From assembly GCA_964550855.1 (NCBI GenBank), contig CAZKBQ010000023.1, forward strand, positions 1 to 64,000: a stretch of 64,000 nucleotides of DNA, given 5' to 3'. Position 1 is the stretch's first letter; every line of letters begins with the position of its first letter. A program made the position numbers and the translations under genes. This DNA is from JAGOBP01 sp964550855 (GTDB lineage Bacteria > Chloroflexota > Anaerolineae > Fen-1058). The notes under the pieces are model-generated. The model had not been told where the DNA came from. It made no database searches and saw only the letters and a program-made list of their open reading frames with translations. Below are positions 1-8,284 of this stretch, one piece after another.

Positions 1-507
1 GCGCAGGGCGGCGATGCCGGCTTTCAGGGCGTCCGGCCCGACGGCGGGCGCGGGCTGCCCTTCGGCCGCCGCCGCCGGGGCGGGCAGTGTGCCCATGGCG
101 ATCTGGCAGGCGTCGATGGCGCGTTCCAGTGTGTCCACTTCGCCCAGCAGCTGCAGGTCAAAGTTGTACAACTGCTCCAGCTGATCTTCTTTGACCTGCA
201 CGGCGTCAAACAGACCGGCGTAGCCGCGCGGCGCCGTCTTGACGCGATCGATGAAACGTCGCAGCTTGATCGCGCTCTGCTCCACATCGTCGAGGAACTC
301 AAAGCCGCCGCTGGGGATCAACTCCGATTGGATCTCGGTGAGCCGATCGAGCTGCGCGCCGAAGCGGGCAGCCAGCACGTCGCGCACCGCCTTGTCGGCA
401 TCGCGGCGCGTCTCCTTTTCCATGTAGCCTTTGAAGCCTGGAATTTTGGACAACAGTTTTACGAAGCCGCCGCGCTGGTCCTTGAATTGTCCGACGAGGT
501 CAGTCAT
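1..507 (-). CDS. Hypothetical coiled-coil-like protein (3' end cut by window edge)
   Basis: The frame is open from an ATG at 507 to the window edge, so only the first 169 residues are seen. The start is supported by an AAGGAG Shine-Dalgarno about 9 nt upstream. The visible protein is soluble and rich in charged and helix-forming residues (start MTDLVGQFKDQRGGF). It has no signal peptide or membrane segment, and an Ala/Pro-rich linker lies near residues 147-158. I do not recognise the family. It is the first of three consecutive minus-strand genes, the others being a zinc-ribbon protein and a DUF2207 protein. A helical, possibly membrane-associated or scaffold role is only a guess. Confidence 0.7.
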   Translation of the reverse strand, partial: MTDLVGQFKDQRGGFVKLLSKIPGFKGYMEKETRRDADKAVRDVLAARFGAQLDRLTEIQSELIPSGGFEFLDDVEQSAIKLRRFIDRVKTAPRGYAGLFDAVQVKEDQLEQLYNFDLQLLGEVDTLERAIDACQIAMGTLPAPAAAAEGQPAPAVGPDALKAGIAALR

Positions 508-597
508 GTTGAGCTCCTTGGAGAATAGAGGTGGAGATTGCAGATCGGAAATGGGGGCGGGAAGTTGAGGCCTGATGACCGAAGACACCTCAGCAAC

Positions 598-640
598 AGG
601 CGCGTCTCACCAGCCTCCAACTTCCAATTACTAACTCCCC
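598..640. repeat. Degenerate short tandem repeat (CTCCAACTTCCAATT type)
   Basis: This lies between the first two minus-strand genes. It is a pyrimidine-rich run of loosely repeated 6-8 base units (CCTCCAACTTCCAATTACTA) that looks unlike the surrounding GC-rich DNA. Similar low-complexity runs occur at 8247 and 16621. No function can be assigned. Confidence 0.4.
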
Positions 641-1152
641 AGAAACACTTCGCTGCCGCATGCCGGGCATTTTACCACACCCTTGCCGGCCAATTCGAGT
701 TTTGCGCCGCAATTGGGGCACACGCCGCTCTTCAACTGGCTGGCCTGCCTGGAATACAGCATGCCATCGTCCCAATTGATGTAGCCGCTGAACAAGCCCT
801 TGCCGACCAGATCGTAGATCATGGCCTTGATCTGATCGCGCGTGGCACCCAGCTCCAGCGCCACGTCGGCCACGCGCACCTGCCCCTGGGTGGATACCAT
901 GTTGAGGATCTTGCGCTGCTGCGCAATGTCCTTCATCTCGGCTTCTTCGCGTCCACCGCGAATGAAGAGGAAAATGCCCGCCCCGATGAGCGGCAGCGCG
1001 ATCACGGCCAACCCGCCGATGGCGAAGATCATGCCGCCCATGTCCAGCTTTTCGCCGGCGCGCTGCGCGGCCGCCCACAATCCGCCGATGGCGCCGCACA
1101 ACAAGCCGCCCGCGATCAAAATGATGCCGATGAGTCTGCCGGAACTCTGCAT
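631..1152 (-). CDS. Membrane protein with winged-helix-like segment and C-terminal zinc ribbon
   Basis: This is a 173-residue protein. Residues about 7-30 and 40-65 are hydrophobic and form two membrane helices. A predicted helix-turn-helix-like stretch follows (VADVALELGATRDQIKAMIY), and the C-terminus carries a four-cysteine zinc ribbon, CPNCGAKLE then CPACGSE. The ATG at 1152 was chosen because a GGAGG sits just upstream (GGAGGTCCT) and the sequence before it is not protein-like. The architecture (two TM helices, PCI/wHTH-like domain, zinc ribbon) is known in small uncharacterised bacterial membrane proteins. It probably forms a unit with the genes on either side. The exact role is unknown. 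Confidence 0.75.
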   Translation of the reverse strand: MQSSGRLIGIILIAGGLLCGAIGGLWAAAQRAGEKLDMGGMIFAIGGLAVIALPLIGAGIFLFIRGGREEAEMKDIAQQRKILNMVSTQGQVRVADVALELGATRDQIKAMIYDLVGKGLFSGYINWDDGMLYSRQASQLKSGVCPNCGAKLELAGKGVVKCPACGSEVFLGS

Positions 1153-1201
1153 AGGACCTCCGTGATGAGTGACGAATGACAAATGAGCCGTTCGCCCCGA
1201 T

Positions 1202-3064
1202 CTAACCAAACCCCCGGCTGCCGCCGCCACCACCGCCGCCACCGGAGAAACCGCCGCCGCCCCAGCCTCCGCCGCCGCCCTTGCTCTGCGGCACACTGGA
1301 GAAGGTGCTGGCGGCACTGTTCAGCATCGTCGTCAGCCCCGCGCTCATGCTGCCCAGCGATCGCGCCAGCCCGTCGCTCATACCCTGCACCGACGGCGCC
1401 TGGCCCAGCCCGCCGCCACTGCCGCCCGACATCGATCCGCCGCCCCCGTGATAAGACGGCCCCCAGCCATACGGCCGGTACCACATCGGCATCGGCACCG
1501 TGTCGACGCGGGCGAAACGATTGATCCAGCTGCGCTCCAGACCAAAGGCAATGGCGTAAGGCAGATACTTCTCAAACTGATCGGCCGCCTCCTGAACTTT
1601 GGTGTACCGATCGAGATTGCTCAAATAGCGTTTGAAAGCCTGCCATTGCGCGGCCGCCTCGGCCCCGCGTGAGGTCTTCACCGGCATGGCGTTCAGCGAC
1701 GCAGCTGTCACGATGCCCACAAAGCCCAGCGCCACAAACGGCAGCACCACCCAGCCGGTAATGTCGGCCAGTAGCGCCGATGCGCCAATCGCCCCGCCGA
1801 TCGCCAGGATGATCAAGCTCGTGCCGGCGCATCCCCACTGGCTGCGCACCGTATCGGGCCGGCGCGGAAACAGCCCCTCGGCCACCACGTCTTTATACAA
1901 CTCGCCTTGAATCTCGCTGACGTGCTGATAAAACTTGTTCTTGAGATCAGACAACCGCCGCTCATTGCCCGGGATTACTCGATCCAGCACCAGCCGTTCG
2001 TAGGCGCGCAGCGTGTCGCGGCTGGGGCCGGCCTCGCGGCGAAAGATGAAATCGCGCGAGGCGCCGATGCCCAAAAAGCCGGGCGTCTGCACTTCTTCCA
2101 TGGTCACATAACCCCGCCGCGCCAGATCGATCAATGTGGCGATGATGTCCTGCATGTCGGCCCGCTCATCCAGCAGTGTACCGACCACGCCGGGCGGCAG
2201 ATCACCGGGCGGCTCCGCCACATACTCGGCGGCCAACCCCACCTGGGGATCGCGCCCCTTGGTGTACCAGCGCAGCACGATCAGCAGCGTGCCGCCGAGG
2301 GCGATCAACGCCGCCAGCCCCAGGCTGGCCAGATCGAGCAAGGGCTTGTACTGCTCCTGCAGATCATACTTGAATTGCCAGGACGGCGCGCTGCCGGCCA
2401 CCACGCCGTGCTGAAAATCCACGCGCACTTCAAGGCCCTCACCCGGCTGCAGCGGCCGGGTGCTCTCGAAGGTGGCCGTCAGCTGATCGGGGGACACGCT
2501 GTACACCGCCGGGCTGACACTGGCCGCGCCCGCGCGCAGAATCGGCGCGCCGGCCGGCGTGTGCACCGTCACCTGCGCCGCCGCCACCGGATAATCCAGA
2601 TCGTACGGCACGGCAATCCACTGGACACGGTCATATTGTCGATCGGGATAATACAGGATGCCGTCGCGCACCGTATACTGCAAATTGAACGTGTGCGCGG
2701 TATTCACCGTCGGCGGAAAATACCACACAATTTCGATATCGCCGTTGTCATTCGTGGACGTTTCATACGTGTAAGGTTCATTGGAATAGCTGAATGAATA
2801 AGCCTGATTGCCCTCCCAGACCTTCACGTCCCCGATCGAGCCGCGCGCCTGAGGGATCACCGCGAAGCCCTTGCGATACGATTGACCGCCGCCAAACTGA
2901 ATGGTTTGCACCTCAGTCACCAGCAGCGTGCCATCCGTGCGAATCTGGATGTCCACATCATACCGGTTCCACTGCACGCTGCTCAGCGGCCTCGCCCAGA
3001 CAGCCGGCGCTACCATCAACGCCAGCCACAGCCCTGCCACACAGCCCATCAGCCATCGACGCAT
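1202..3064 (-). CDS. DUF2207 domain membrane protein with glycine-rich tail
   Basis: The 620-residue protein starts with a signal peptide (MRRWLMGCVAGLWLAL...VWA). A large extracytoplasmic beta-rich domain with repeated W/Y/G motifs follows, then a TM helix near residues 270-290, a cytoplasmic helical region and two further TM helices around 430-480. The tail is extremely glycine-rich (GGGWGGGGFSGGGG). This order, including the Gly-rich C-terminus with SGG/GGG repeats, is the signature of the DUF2207 family of predicted membrane proteins, whose function is unknown. The ATG at 3064 has a GGAGG 8 nt upstream; a longer in-frame extension exists but lacks a ribosome site. A TATAAT box for this strand lies at 3101-3106. 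Confidence 0.85.
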   Translation of the reverse strand: MRRWLMGCVAGLWLALMVAPAVWARPLSSVQWNRYDVDIQIRTDGTLLVTEVQTIQFGGGQSYRKGFAVIPQARGSIGDVKVWEGNQAYSFSYSNEPYTYETSTNDNGDIEIVWYFPPTVNTAHTFNLQYTVRDGILYYPDRQYDRVQWIAVPYDLDYPVAAAQVTVHTPAGAPILRAGAASVSPAVYSVSPDQLTATFESTRPLQPGEGLEVRVDFQHGVVAGSAPSWQFKYDLQEQYKPLLDLASLGLAALIALGGTLLIVLRWYTKGRDPQVGLAAEYVAEPPGDLPPGVVGTLLDERADMQDIIATLIDLARRGYVTMEEVQTPGFLGIGASRDFIFRREAGPSRDTLRAYERLVLDRVIPGNERRLSDLKNKFYQHVSEIQGELYKDVVAEGLFPRRPDTVRSQWGCAGTSLIILAIGGAIGASALLADITGWVVLPFVALGFVGIVTAASLNAMPVKTSRGAEAAAQWQAFKRYLSNLDRYTKVQEAADQFEKYLPYAIAFGLERSWINRFARVDTVPMPMWYRPYGWGPSYHGGGGSMSGGSGGGLGQAPSVQGMSDGLARSLGSMSAGLTTMLNSAASTFSSVPQSKGGGGGWGGGGFSGGGGGGGGSRGFG

Positions 3065-3159
3065 TCTGACCTCCAATTCGCCTCCCCAAGGCGCGCACTC
3101 ATTATACAGAAAAGTAGCCGGAAAGAGAACCGCCACGCCCCCGCCGTCCTGACGTTCGG

Positions 3160-3188
3160 TTGACAAAGTCCCTGTCCGCCAGTACACT
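3160..3188 (+). promoter_or_regulatory. Sigma-70-like promoter of the S9 peptidase gene
   Basis: A perfect TTGACA (3160-3165) is followed by a 17-bp spacer and TACACT (3183-3188). It lies in the divergent gap between the DUF2207 gene and the S9 peptidase and would give a leader of about 55 nt. Confidence 0.7.
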
Positions 3189-3251
3189 TTCTGGCGCAGG
3201 CCGTCAACGGCGAAGTTGCGGCGCCTGCCCCTGCTCAAGTCAGGCCCAATC

Positions 3252-5051
3252 ATGACCCAACCCGATCGCGCTCTCATCTTCCGCGTGCCGCACGTTTACA
3301 ACTGGGGTGGCGGCTTCGATCTGTCACCCGATGGCCGCACCGTCGTCTTCATGTGGAACGTCAGCGGCCACTGGGAGTTATACCTGCTCCCGATCGATCT
3401 GTCCGCGCCATCGCGCGCCCTGACCGCTGGCCCGGACAGCAAACTCTTCCCGCGCTTCTCGCCCGATGGCACGCGCGTGGCCTTTCTGCAAGATCGGGAC
3501 GGCGATGAAGAATACGACGTACACGTCCTCGATCTGGCGACCGGCCTCATCACCAACCTGATGCCGAACACGCCCGAGGGCCTCAACGAGTGGCTGCGCT
3601 GGTCGCCCGACGGCCAATGGATCTACTACGCCTCCAATCGCGAAAAAGACTTCGCCACCTATGCCGTCAACGTGGCCGACGGCCGCATCCGAAGAATGTC
3701 GCATCACGCCGCCAGTGACGTCGCCGCTGAGCCTTCGCCCGACGGGCGCTGGCTGGCCGTCACAGCGCAGATGCTGGGTCAGGACAGCGCCACCTATTTG
3801 ATCGACACCGCCACCGGCAAAGAAACCCGCCTCGGCGCTGAGTACGATCTCGCAGACGCCGCCTCGCCCGATTGGTCGCCCGACAGCCGGCGGCTGGCCT
3901 TTGTCTCCGCCGATCACGGCATGTCCGACATCGGCCTGTACGATCTCGACACGCGCCGCATCGAATGGTTGACGCACGGCGACTACGAATACTACGCGCC
4001 CGTCTGGTCGCCGCGCGGCGACCGGCTGGTGTACCAGGCCCATCGAGACGGCAACATCGATCTGGTGCTGCACGATCTCCACGCCGGCCCGGCCTTTCTA
4101 GCTCTTGCGCCCGGCCTGCACAACCAGACGCACTTCACGCCCGAGGGCCAACACCTCATCTTCAGCTTCGGCAGCGCCGATGAAATCCCCGACATCTGGC
4201 TCGCGTCGTTAAGCGATCAGACCACCCGACCGCTTACCCGTTCCGCGCCGGCCGAGCTCGATCGATCGGCTTTTGTGCAGCCGCGCCACGTGTGGTATCC
4301 CAGCCTGGATGCCGGCGTCAGCGTGCCCGCCCTGCTCTATGTGCCGCGCGATCTGCCCGCCGACCGCCGCCCGCCCGCCATCGTCTTCGTTCACGGCGGC
4401 CCCACCGGCCAGCACGAAAACGATTGGTATCCGGCTGTGCAAGATTTTATACAGCGCGGCTACGTCGTCATCTGCCCCAACTATCGCGGCAGCACCGGCT
4501 ATGGCAAAGCCTACCGCGAAGCCAACCGCTTTGACCTGGGACGCGGCGACACCAACGACTGCGCCGCCGCCGCCGATTACCTGACGCGTGAAGGGCTGGC
4601 CGATCCCAAACGCATCGGCATCACCGGCATTTCCTACGGCGGCTACATGACCATGACGTGCGTCACGCGCTACCCAGACAAATGGGCGGCCGGCTCGGCG
4701 CTGGTCCCCTTCGTCAACTGGTTCACCGAGCACGCCTCCGAGCGCGAAGACCTGCAATACTGGGATGATCAAAACATGGGCGACCCGGTTAAAGATCACG
4801 ATCGCTGGTACGCCATGTCGCCCATCTACTTTCTCGATCGGATCACGTGCCCCATCCAGTTGATCGCGTCCGGCAACGATGTGCGCTGCCCCGTGGCCGA
4901 GGCCGAACAGGTGCGGGACGAGCTGCTGAAGCTGGGGCGGCCGGTCGAGATGCACGTCTACGCCGACGAGGGCCACATCATTCGCAAGTTGGACAATCGG
5001 GTGGATGCCAACACCCGCCGCGCCGCGTTTTTCGATCGCTATCTCAAGTAA
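3252..5051 (+). CDS. S9 family prolyl oligopeptidase-like serine peptidase
   Basis: This 599-residue protein has an N-terminal beta-propeller with repeated WSPDG/FSPDG blades (about residues 20-340) and a C-terminal alpha/beta-hydrolase domain. The catalytic triad is readable: Ser461 in GISYGGYM, Asp543 in SGNDVRCP and His575 in DEGHIIR. The oxyanion-loop motif VHGGPTGQHE lies before it. This is the acylaminoacyl-peptidase/oligopeptidase layout of family S9; it would cleave short peptides in the cytoplasm, since no signal peptide is seen. The ATG at 3252 begins MTQPDRALIF; an in-frame start 36 nt earlier has no better ribosome site. It probably heads a rightward unit with the MBL hydrolase and M55 peptidase (gaps of 17 and 2 nt). 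Confidence 0.9.
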   Translation: MTQPDRALIFRVPHVYNWGGGFDLSPDGRTVVFMWNVSGHWELYLLPIDLSAPSRALTAGPDSKLFPRFSPDGTRVAFLQDRDGDEEYDVHVLDLATGLITNLMPNTPEGLNEWLRWSPDGQWIYYASNREKDFATYAVNVADGRIRRMSHHAASDVAAEPSPDGRWLAVTAQMLGQDSATYLIDTATGKETRLGAEYDLADAASPDWSPDSRRLAFVSADHGMSDIGLYDLDTRRIEWLTHGDYEYYAPVWSPRGDRLVYQAHRDGNIDLVLHDLHAGPAFLALAPGLHNQTHFTPEGQHLIFSFGSADEIPDIWLASLSDQTTRPLTRSAPAELDRSAFVQPRHVWYPSLDAGVSVPALLYVPRDLPADRRPPAIVFVHGGPTGQHENDWYPAVQDFIQRGYVVICPNYRGSTGYGKAYREANRFDLGRGDTNDCAAAADYLTREGLADPKRIGITGISYGGYMTMTCVTRYPDKWAAGSALVPFVNWFTEHASEREDLQYWDDQNMGDPVKDHDRWYAMSPIYFLDRITCPIQLIASGNDVRCPVAEAEQVRDELLKLGRPVEMHVYADEGHIIRKLDNRVDANTRRAAFFDRYLK

Positions 5052-5068
5052 AGGCGCAACCGCCGATC

Positions 5069-5872
5069 ATGATCGAAATCACGTTTATCGGCACCGGCTC
5101 CGCGCTGCCTCCGCCCGATCGCGGCAATACGTGTTTTACCGTACGCACGGACAACCTCTTGTTCCTGGCCGACGCCGGCCCCACCGCCTACGCCGATCTG
5201 TTGCGCTGCGGCATCGACCCGTGGCGCATCGACGCGCTGTTTTTGTCGCACGGCCACGCCGATCACATCCTGGGGTTTCCCACGCTGGCGCTGCAATTCA
5301 AGTTTGTGCCGCGTGAACCGCCCATGCGCGTCCTGTGCACCGCCGCCGTGCGCGACAAGCTCTTCAAGATCACGCAGCTCACGTTTCCCGAAGCGCTGGA
5401 CATGCTGGACACGTTTCAATGGACGGAACTGCCCGAAGGGCCGCGCGCCACCAATGAGCTGGCCGACGGCCTGCTGCTGACGACCGAGCAGGTGCTGGGC
5501 CCGCCCTACATGCCCGTGCTGGGCTTCCGCATGGATTTCATTCGCAAAGGCATTTCGCTGGCGTTCTCGGCCGACACCGCGCCATCGGACACCATGGCCA
5601 GTCTGGCCACCGGCGCCGATCTGCTCATCCACGAAGCATCGTTCAGCGCCACCCTGCAGCCTGACACCAGCCCTGAGCTGTTTTTTCACTCCGACGCGCG
5701 TCAGGCCGGGCAGATCGCCACGCGCGCCCGCGTCCGACGGCTGGCGCTGGTCCACCTGAGCCGGCTCAATGGCAATCATCGCCGCGTGCTATCGGCCGAG
5801 GCCGCCGAATCGTTTGAGGGTCTCATCCTGGTGCCTGATGATGGTGACGTGATTCAACTGGACAAGGTGTGA
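5069..5872 (+). CDS. MBL-fold metallo-hydrolase, ribonuclease Z-like
   Basis: This is a 267-residue metallo-beta-lactamase-fold protein. The metal motif is SHGHADH (His61, His63, Asp65, His66) after a typical FIGTGSALPPPDRGNT start; a later Asp (SADTAPS) and a C-terminal HLSR supply the remaining ligands. The GTGSA start and lack of extra domains place it with RNase Z/arylsulfatase-like members. These process tRNA 3' ends or hydrolyse small esters, and the sequence alone does not decide between them. The ATG lies 17 nt after the peptidase stop, and the stop codon nearly touches the next gene, so it is co-transcribed with both. An upstream in-frame extension runs inside the peptidase gene and was rejected. 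Confidence 0.85.
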   Translation: MIEITFIGTGSALPPPDRGNTCFTVRTDNLLFLADAGPTAYADLLRCGIDPWRIDALFLSHGHADHILGFPTLALQFKFVPREPPMRVLCTAAVRDKLFKITQLTFPEALDMLDTFQWTELPEGPRATNELADGLLLTTEQVLGPPYMPVLGFRMDFIRKGISLAFSADTAPSDTMASLATGADLLIHEASFSATLQPDTSPELFFHSDARQAGQIATRARVRRLALVHLSRLNGNHRRVLSAEAAESFEGLILVPDDGDVIQLDKV

Positions 5873-5874
5873 TC

Positions 5875-6675
5875 ATGCGCGTACTCATCGCCTGCGACAT
5901 GGAAGGCATCTCCGGCGTGGTGCACTGGGATCAGGTCTCGCCCAAACACGCCGAATACGCGCGCTTTCGTCAGATCATGACCGATGAGGTCAACGCCGCC
6001 ATTGACGGGGCGCTCGACGGCGGCGCGACGGCCATCATCGTGACCGACGGCCACAACAACGGCCGCAACGTCTTAATCGAGCAGCTGCATCCCCCCGCCC
6101 GATTGGTCAGTGGCAGCCCCGCGCCCCTCTCGATGGTGCAGGGCGCGGCCGACGTTGACGCTGCGTTCTTCATCGGCTATCACGCGCGCGCCGGCACGCT
6201 CAACGCCGTCCTGTGCCATACCTGGACAGACGAGGTGCGCGGCGTGTGGCTGAACGATCGCGCGGTGGGCGAGATCGGTTTGAATGCGGCGGTGTGCGGA
6301 CACTTCGGTGTGCCGATCAGACTGGTGACAGGCGATCAGGCGGCAGTACACGAAGCGCTTGAGCTCCTCGGCCCGATTGAGACAGTGGCAGTCAAACAGG
6401 CCCTGGGCCGCATGAGCGCGCTGTGTTATCCCATCGCCGACAATCACCGCGCCATCCGCGCCGCCGCGCAGCAGGCGCTGGCGGCCACATCAACGCCGCT
6501 GAAATTGGAAACGCCCGTCCGACTGCGAGTGGAACTCAATCGGCCGGATCAGGCCGATCGGGCTGCGCGCCTGCCTGGACTCACACGCCTCGACGGCACA
6601 ACCGTGGAATGGATCGGCCGCGATATGATCGAAGTTTATTCGGCGTTTCGGGGAATCGCCGGGCTGGGGGACTGA
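5875..6675 (+). CDS. M55 family D-aminopeptidase (DppA-like)
   Basis: This 266-residue protein carries all metal-ligand positions known from Bacillus DppA: Asp8 and Glu10 in the start motif CDMEGISG, His60 in TDGHNN, His103 in GYHARAG and Glu133 in GEIGLNA, with His115 beside the site. DppA removes N-terminal D-amino acids from peptides in a ring-shaped cytoplasmic complex; a role in recycling cell-wall or other D-peptides follows from that. The ATG at 5875 is preferred; a GTG at 5869 overlapping the previous stop is also possible. The downstream neighbour is on the other strand, ending the unit that starts with the S9 peptidase. The trio suggests peptide turnover. Confidence 0.9.
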   Translation: MRVLIACDMEGISGVVHWDQVSPKHAEYARFRQIMTDEVNAAIDGALDGGATAIIVTDGHNNGRNVLIEQLHPPARLVSGSPAPLSMVQGAADVDAAFFIGYHARAGTLNAVLCHTWTDEVRGVWLNDRAVGEIGLNAAVCGHFGVPIRLVTGDQAAVHEALELLGPIETVAVKQALGRMSALCYPIADNHRAIRAAAQQALAATSTPLKLETPVRLRVELNRPDQADRAARLPGLTRLDGTTVEWIGRDMIEVYSAFRGIAGLGD

Positions 6676-6685
6676 AGCACCGGGA

Positions 6686-7384
6686 TCAGATTTCGTCGGC
6701 GGGCGAGTGGCGGTTGAACCGCGCCGCCAGATTGATCACCAGCGTCTCCAGCTGGCGGTGGAAACGATAGAACAGTATCGCGGCCACTATGCCGCCGGCC
6801 ACCACGCCGACGATCACGCCTGTGGGCAGCACGCTGGCATACGCCACCAGCCAGCACTGCACCACCACACTGGGCATGCGGCCAAACCACGCCATGGGCA
6901 TCATCACTTTCAGCGGCAGGCGGCTCAGGCCGATGGCGTAGCAGGCCAGATCGTCGGGCACCCATGGCATCACGAAGATGATCAGGAAGAACAGCGGCCC
7001 GCGTTGCTGGGTAAACCGATCGAAAGTTGCCATCGACTTCGGATCGATCAATTTGTCCACCAGCGGCCGGCCGAAGCGGCGCCCCAGCAGCATGTTGATC
7101 GACGAACCTAGCCCCATGCCGATGAAGGTGTAGAACACGCCGCCCCAGAAGCCAAACACATAGGCCGAAGCGGCGGCCAGCAAACTGACCGGCGAGACGG
7201 ACAGCACGGTCTGCACCACAATCATGCCGATGAGCGCCAGCGGCCCCCACGGCCCAAAGCCCGCGATCCACGCCTGCACGCGCGGTTGATCGGACAAAAA
7301 GTTGATCAACGGCGGCCCGCCGATCAGAAAGGTGATCAGCGCCACAGCGATCAGCGCGGCCAACACGCCCCAACGTTTCTTCAT
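6686..7384 (-). CDS. TVP38/TMEM64 (DedA-like) family membrane protein
   Basis: This 232-residue protein has five to six hydrophobic helices. The central region GFWGGVFYTFIGMGLGSSINMLLGRRFGR matches the conserved SNARE-associated/VTT domain motif, where a re-entrant loop is followed by a G-x-x-x-[GA] helix and an R-F-G-R/K end. DedA-superfamily proteins are linked to lipid scrambling and membrane homeostasis. The ATG at 7384 begins MKKRWGVL with a GGAG 9 nt upstream. The gene faces the M55 peptidase across a 10-bp gap, so the two converge without room for a large terminator. Confidence 0.85.
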   Translation of the reverse strand: MKKRWGVLAALIAVALITFLIGGPPLINFLSDQPRVQAWIAGFGPWGPLALIGMIVVQTVLSVSPVSLLAAASAYVFGFWGGVFYTFIGMGLGSSINMLLGRRFGRPLVDKLIDPKSMATFDRFTQQRGPLFFLIIFVMPWVPDDLACYAIGLSRLPLKVMMPMAWFGRMPSVVVQCWLVAYASVLPTGVIVGVVAGGIVAAILFYRFHRQLETLVINLAARFNRHSPADEI

Positions 7385-7476
7385 GAATCATGCTCCAGCC
7401 GGGCGTGACTATACCGCAGGATCGAGATTTGTGCTACGACGGCGTGCCACGTGGTGCCACTCGCCGCTCCGCGCGC

Positions 7477-7505
7477 TTCACGTTTCAGGCAACTCGTATT
7501 ACAAT
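7477..7505 (+). promoter_or_regulatory. Promoter with probable leaderless start
   Basis: TTCACG (7477-7482), a 17-bp spacer and TACAAT (7500-7505). The ATG at 7512 lies 6 nt after the -10 box, at the expected transcription start, and no Shine-Dalgarno is present. The mRNA is therefore predicted to be leaderless. Confidence 0.55.
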
Positions 7506-7511
7506 CGGCTC

Positions 7512-8186
7512 ATGCACCCCGACTCCTCCGTGCTCGTCGCCGTGATGAATTCGCCGCGCGATTTCGGCTTCGCCCGCGAGCACCGCTGGTATCGCATTCC
7601 GCAGAAGACCGCGCCCAGGTTCTTTCCGCCCGACTTCGTGGCGTTTTACTTCACCAAACCTTTCGGCGCGGAGGCCTTTAGCGTGCGCTATTACGCGCAG
7701 GTGCGCGGTCACGAGCTGCTCAAGCGGCGCGAGCTACTGCCCGACGAAACGCTTAATCCCAAAGCCGACGAGCTGTATTACAAGCTGCAGCTCGGCCCGC
7801 TGCTGGAACTGCCGCACGCCATCCCATCCAAGCGCTGGCGCCGGCTGACCTTCGTGCTCACCACCGGCGAGCGGCTCTTCAGCGCGTGGGAGATCAACGA
7901 TCTGATTCTTGGCCCATACGAGCACGACTTGATGTGGCGCGCGCTCAAGGACGCCGGCATCGCCGCCGAGCGCGGCTACGTGATCCGCGAGGCGCGGGCG
8001 CGCTACAACGTCGATCTGGCCGTGCCCTGCACCGACGGCGATCTGGGCATCATCATCCGCGAGCGCAAGCCGCGCCAGGCGCATGCCAACGTGCTGCACT
8101 TCACGCCCAGGCAAGTGAACGAGGATTTGCCGGCGTGCGTGTATCAAGTGAAGCAGGCCGTCTGGCAGCGGGGCGGCCCAAAGTGA
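7512..8186 (+). CDS. Hypothetical protein with a possible PD-(D/E)XK-like C-terminal region
   Basis: This is a 224-residue soluble protein I cannot place in a named family. The N-terminal half (MHPDSSVLVAVMNSPRDFGF) is rich in aromatic and basic residues. The C-terminal part, around LMWRALKDAGIAAERGY and NVDLAVPC followed by GDLGIIIRERK, resembles the layout of DUF559/Vsr-like endonuclease folds: helix with E, then D, then a beta strand. The usual acidic residue in that strand is replaced by Ile or displaced, so activity is doubtful. The ATG at 7512 is chosen because a TACAAT -10 box stands just before it; an upstream extension of 70 codons lacks protein character. It stands alone between a minus-strand membrane gene and the CoA transferase. 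Confidence 0.65.
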   Translation: MHPDSSVLVAVMNSPRDFGFAREHRWYRIPQKTAPRFFPPDFVAFYFTKPFGAEAFSVRYYAQVRGHELLKRRELLPDETLNPKADELYYKLQLGPLLELPHAIPSKRWRRLTFVLTTGERLFSAWEINDLILGPYEHDLMWRALKDAGIAAERGYVIREARARYNVDLAVPCTDGDLGIIIRERKPRQAHANVLHFTPRQVNEDLPACVYQVKQAVWQRGGPK

Positions 8187-8246
8187 CATGCTAATCAGCT
8201 GAAGTGATAAACCGCTGAGCCGGCAGTGCCATTCAAACGCCCATCA

Positions 8247-8272
8247 TTCTGACTTCTGACTTCCGACTTCCC
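8247..8272. repeat. Tandem TGACTTC repeat
   Basis: Three to four copies of a 7-base unit (TTCTGAC, TTCTGAC, TTCCGAC, TTCC) lie just before the CoA transferase ribosome site. The run is low in GC and is one of several degenerate intergenic tandem repeats in the window. Confidence 0.6.
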
Positions 8273-8284
8273 AAAGGAAAAACC

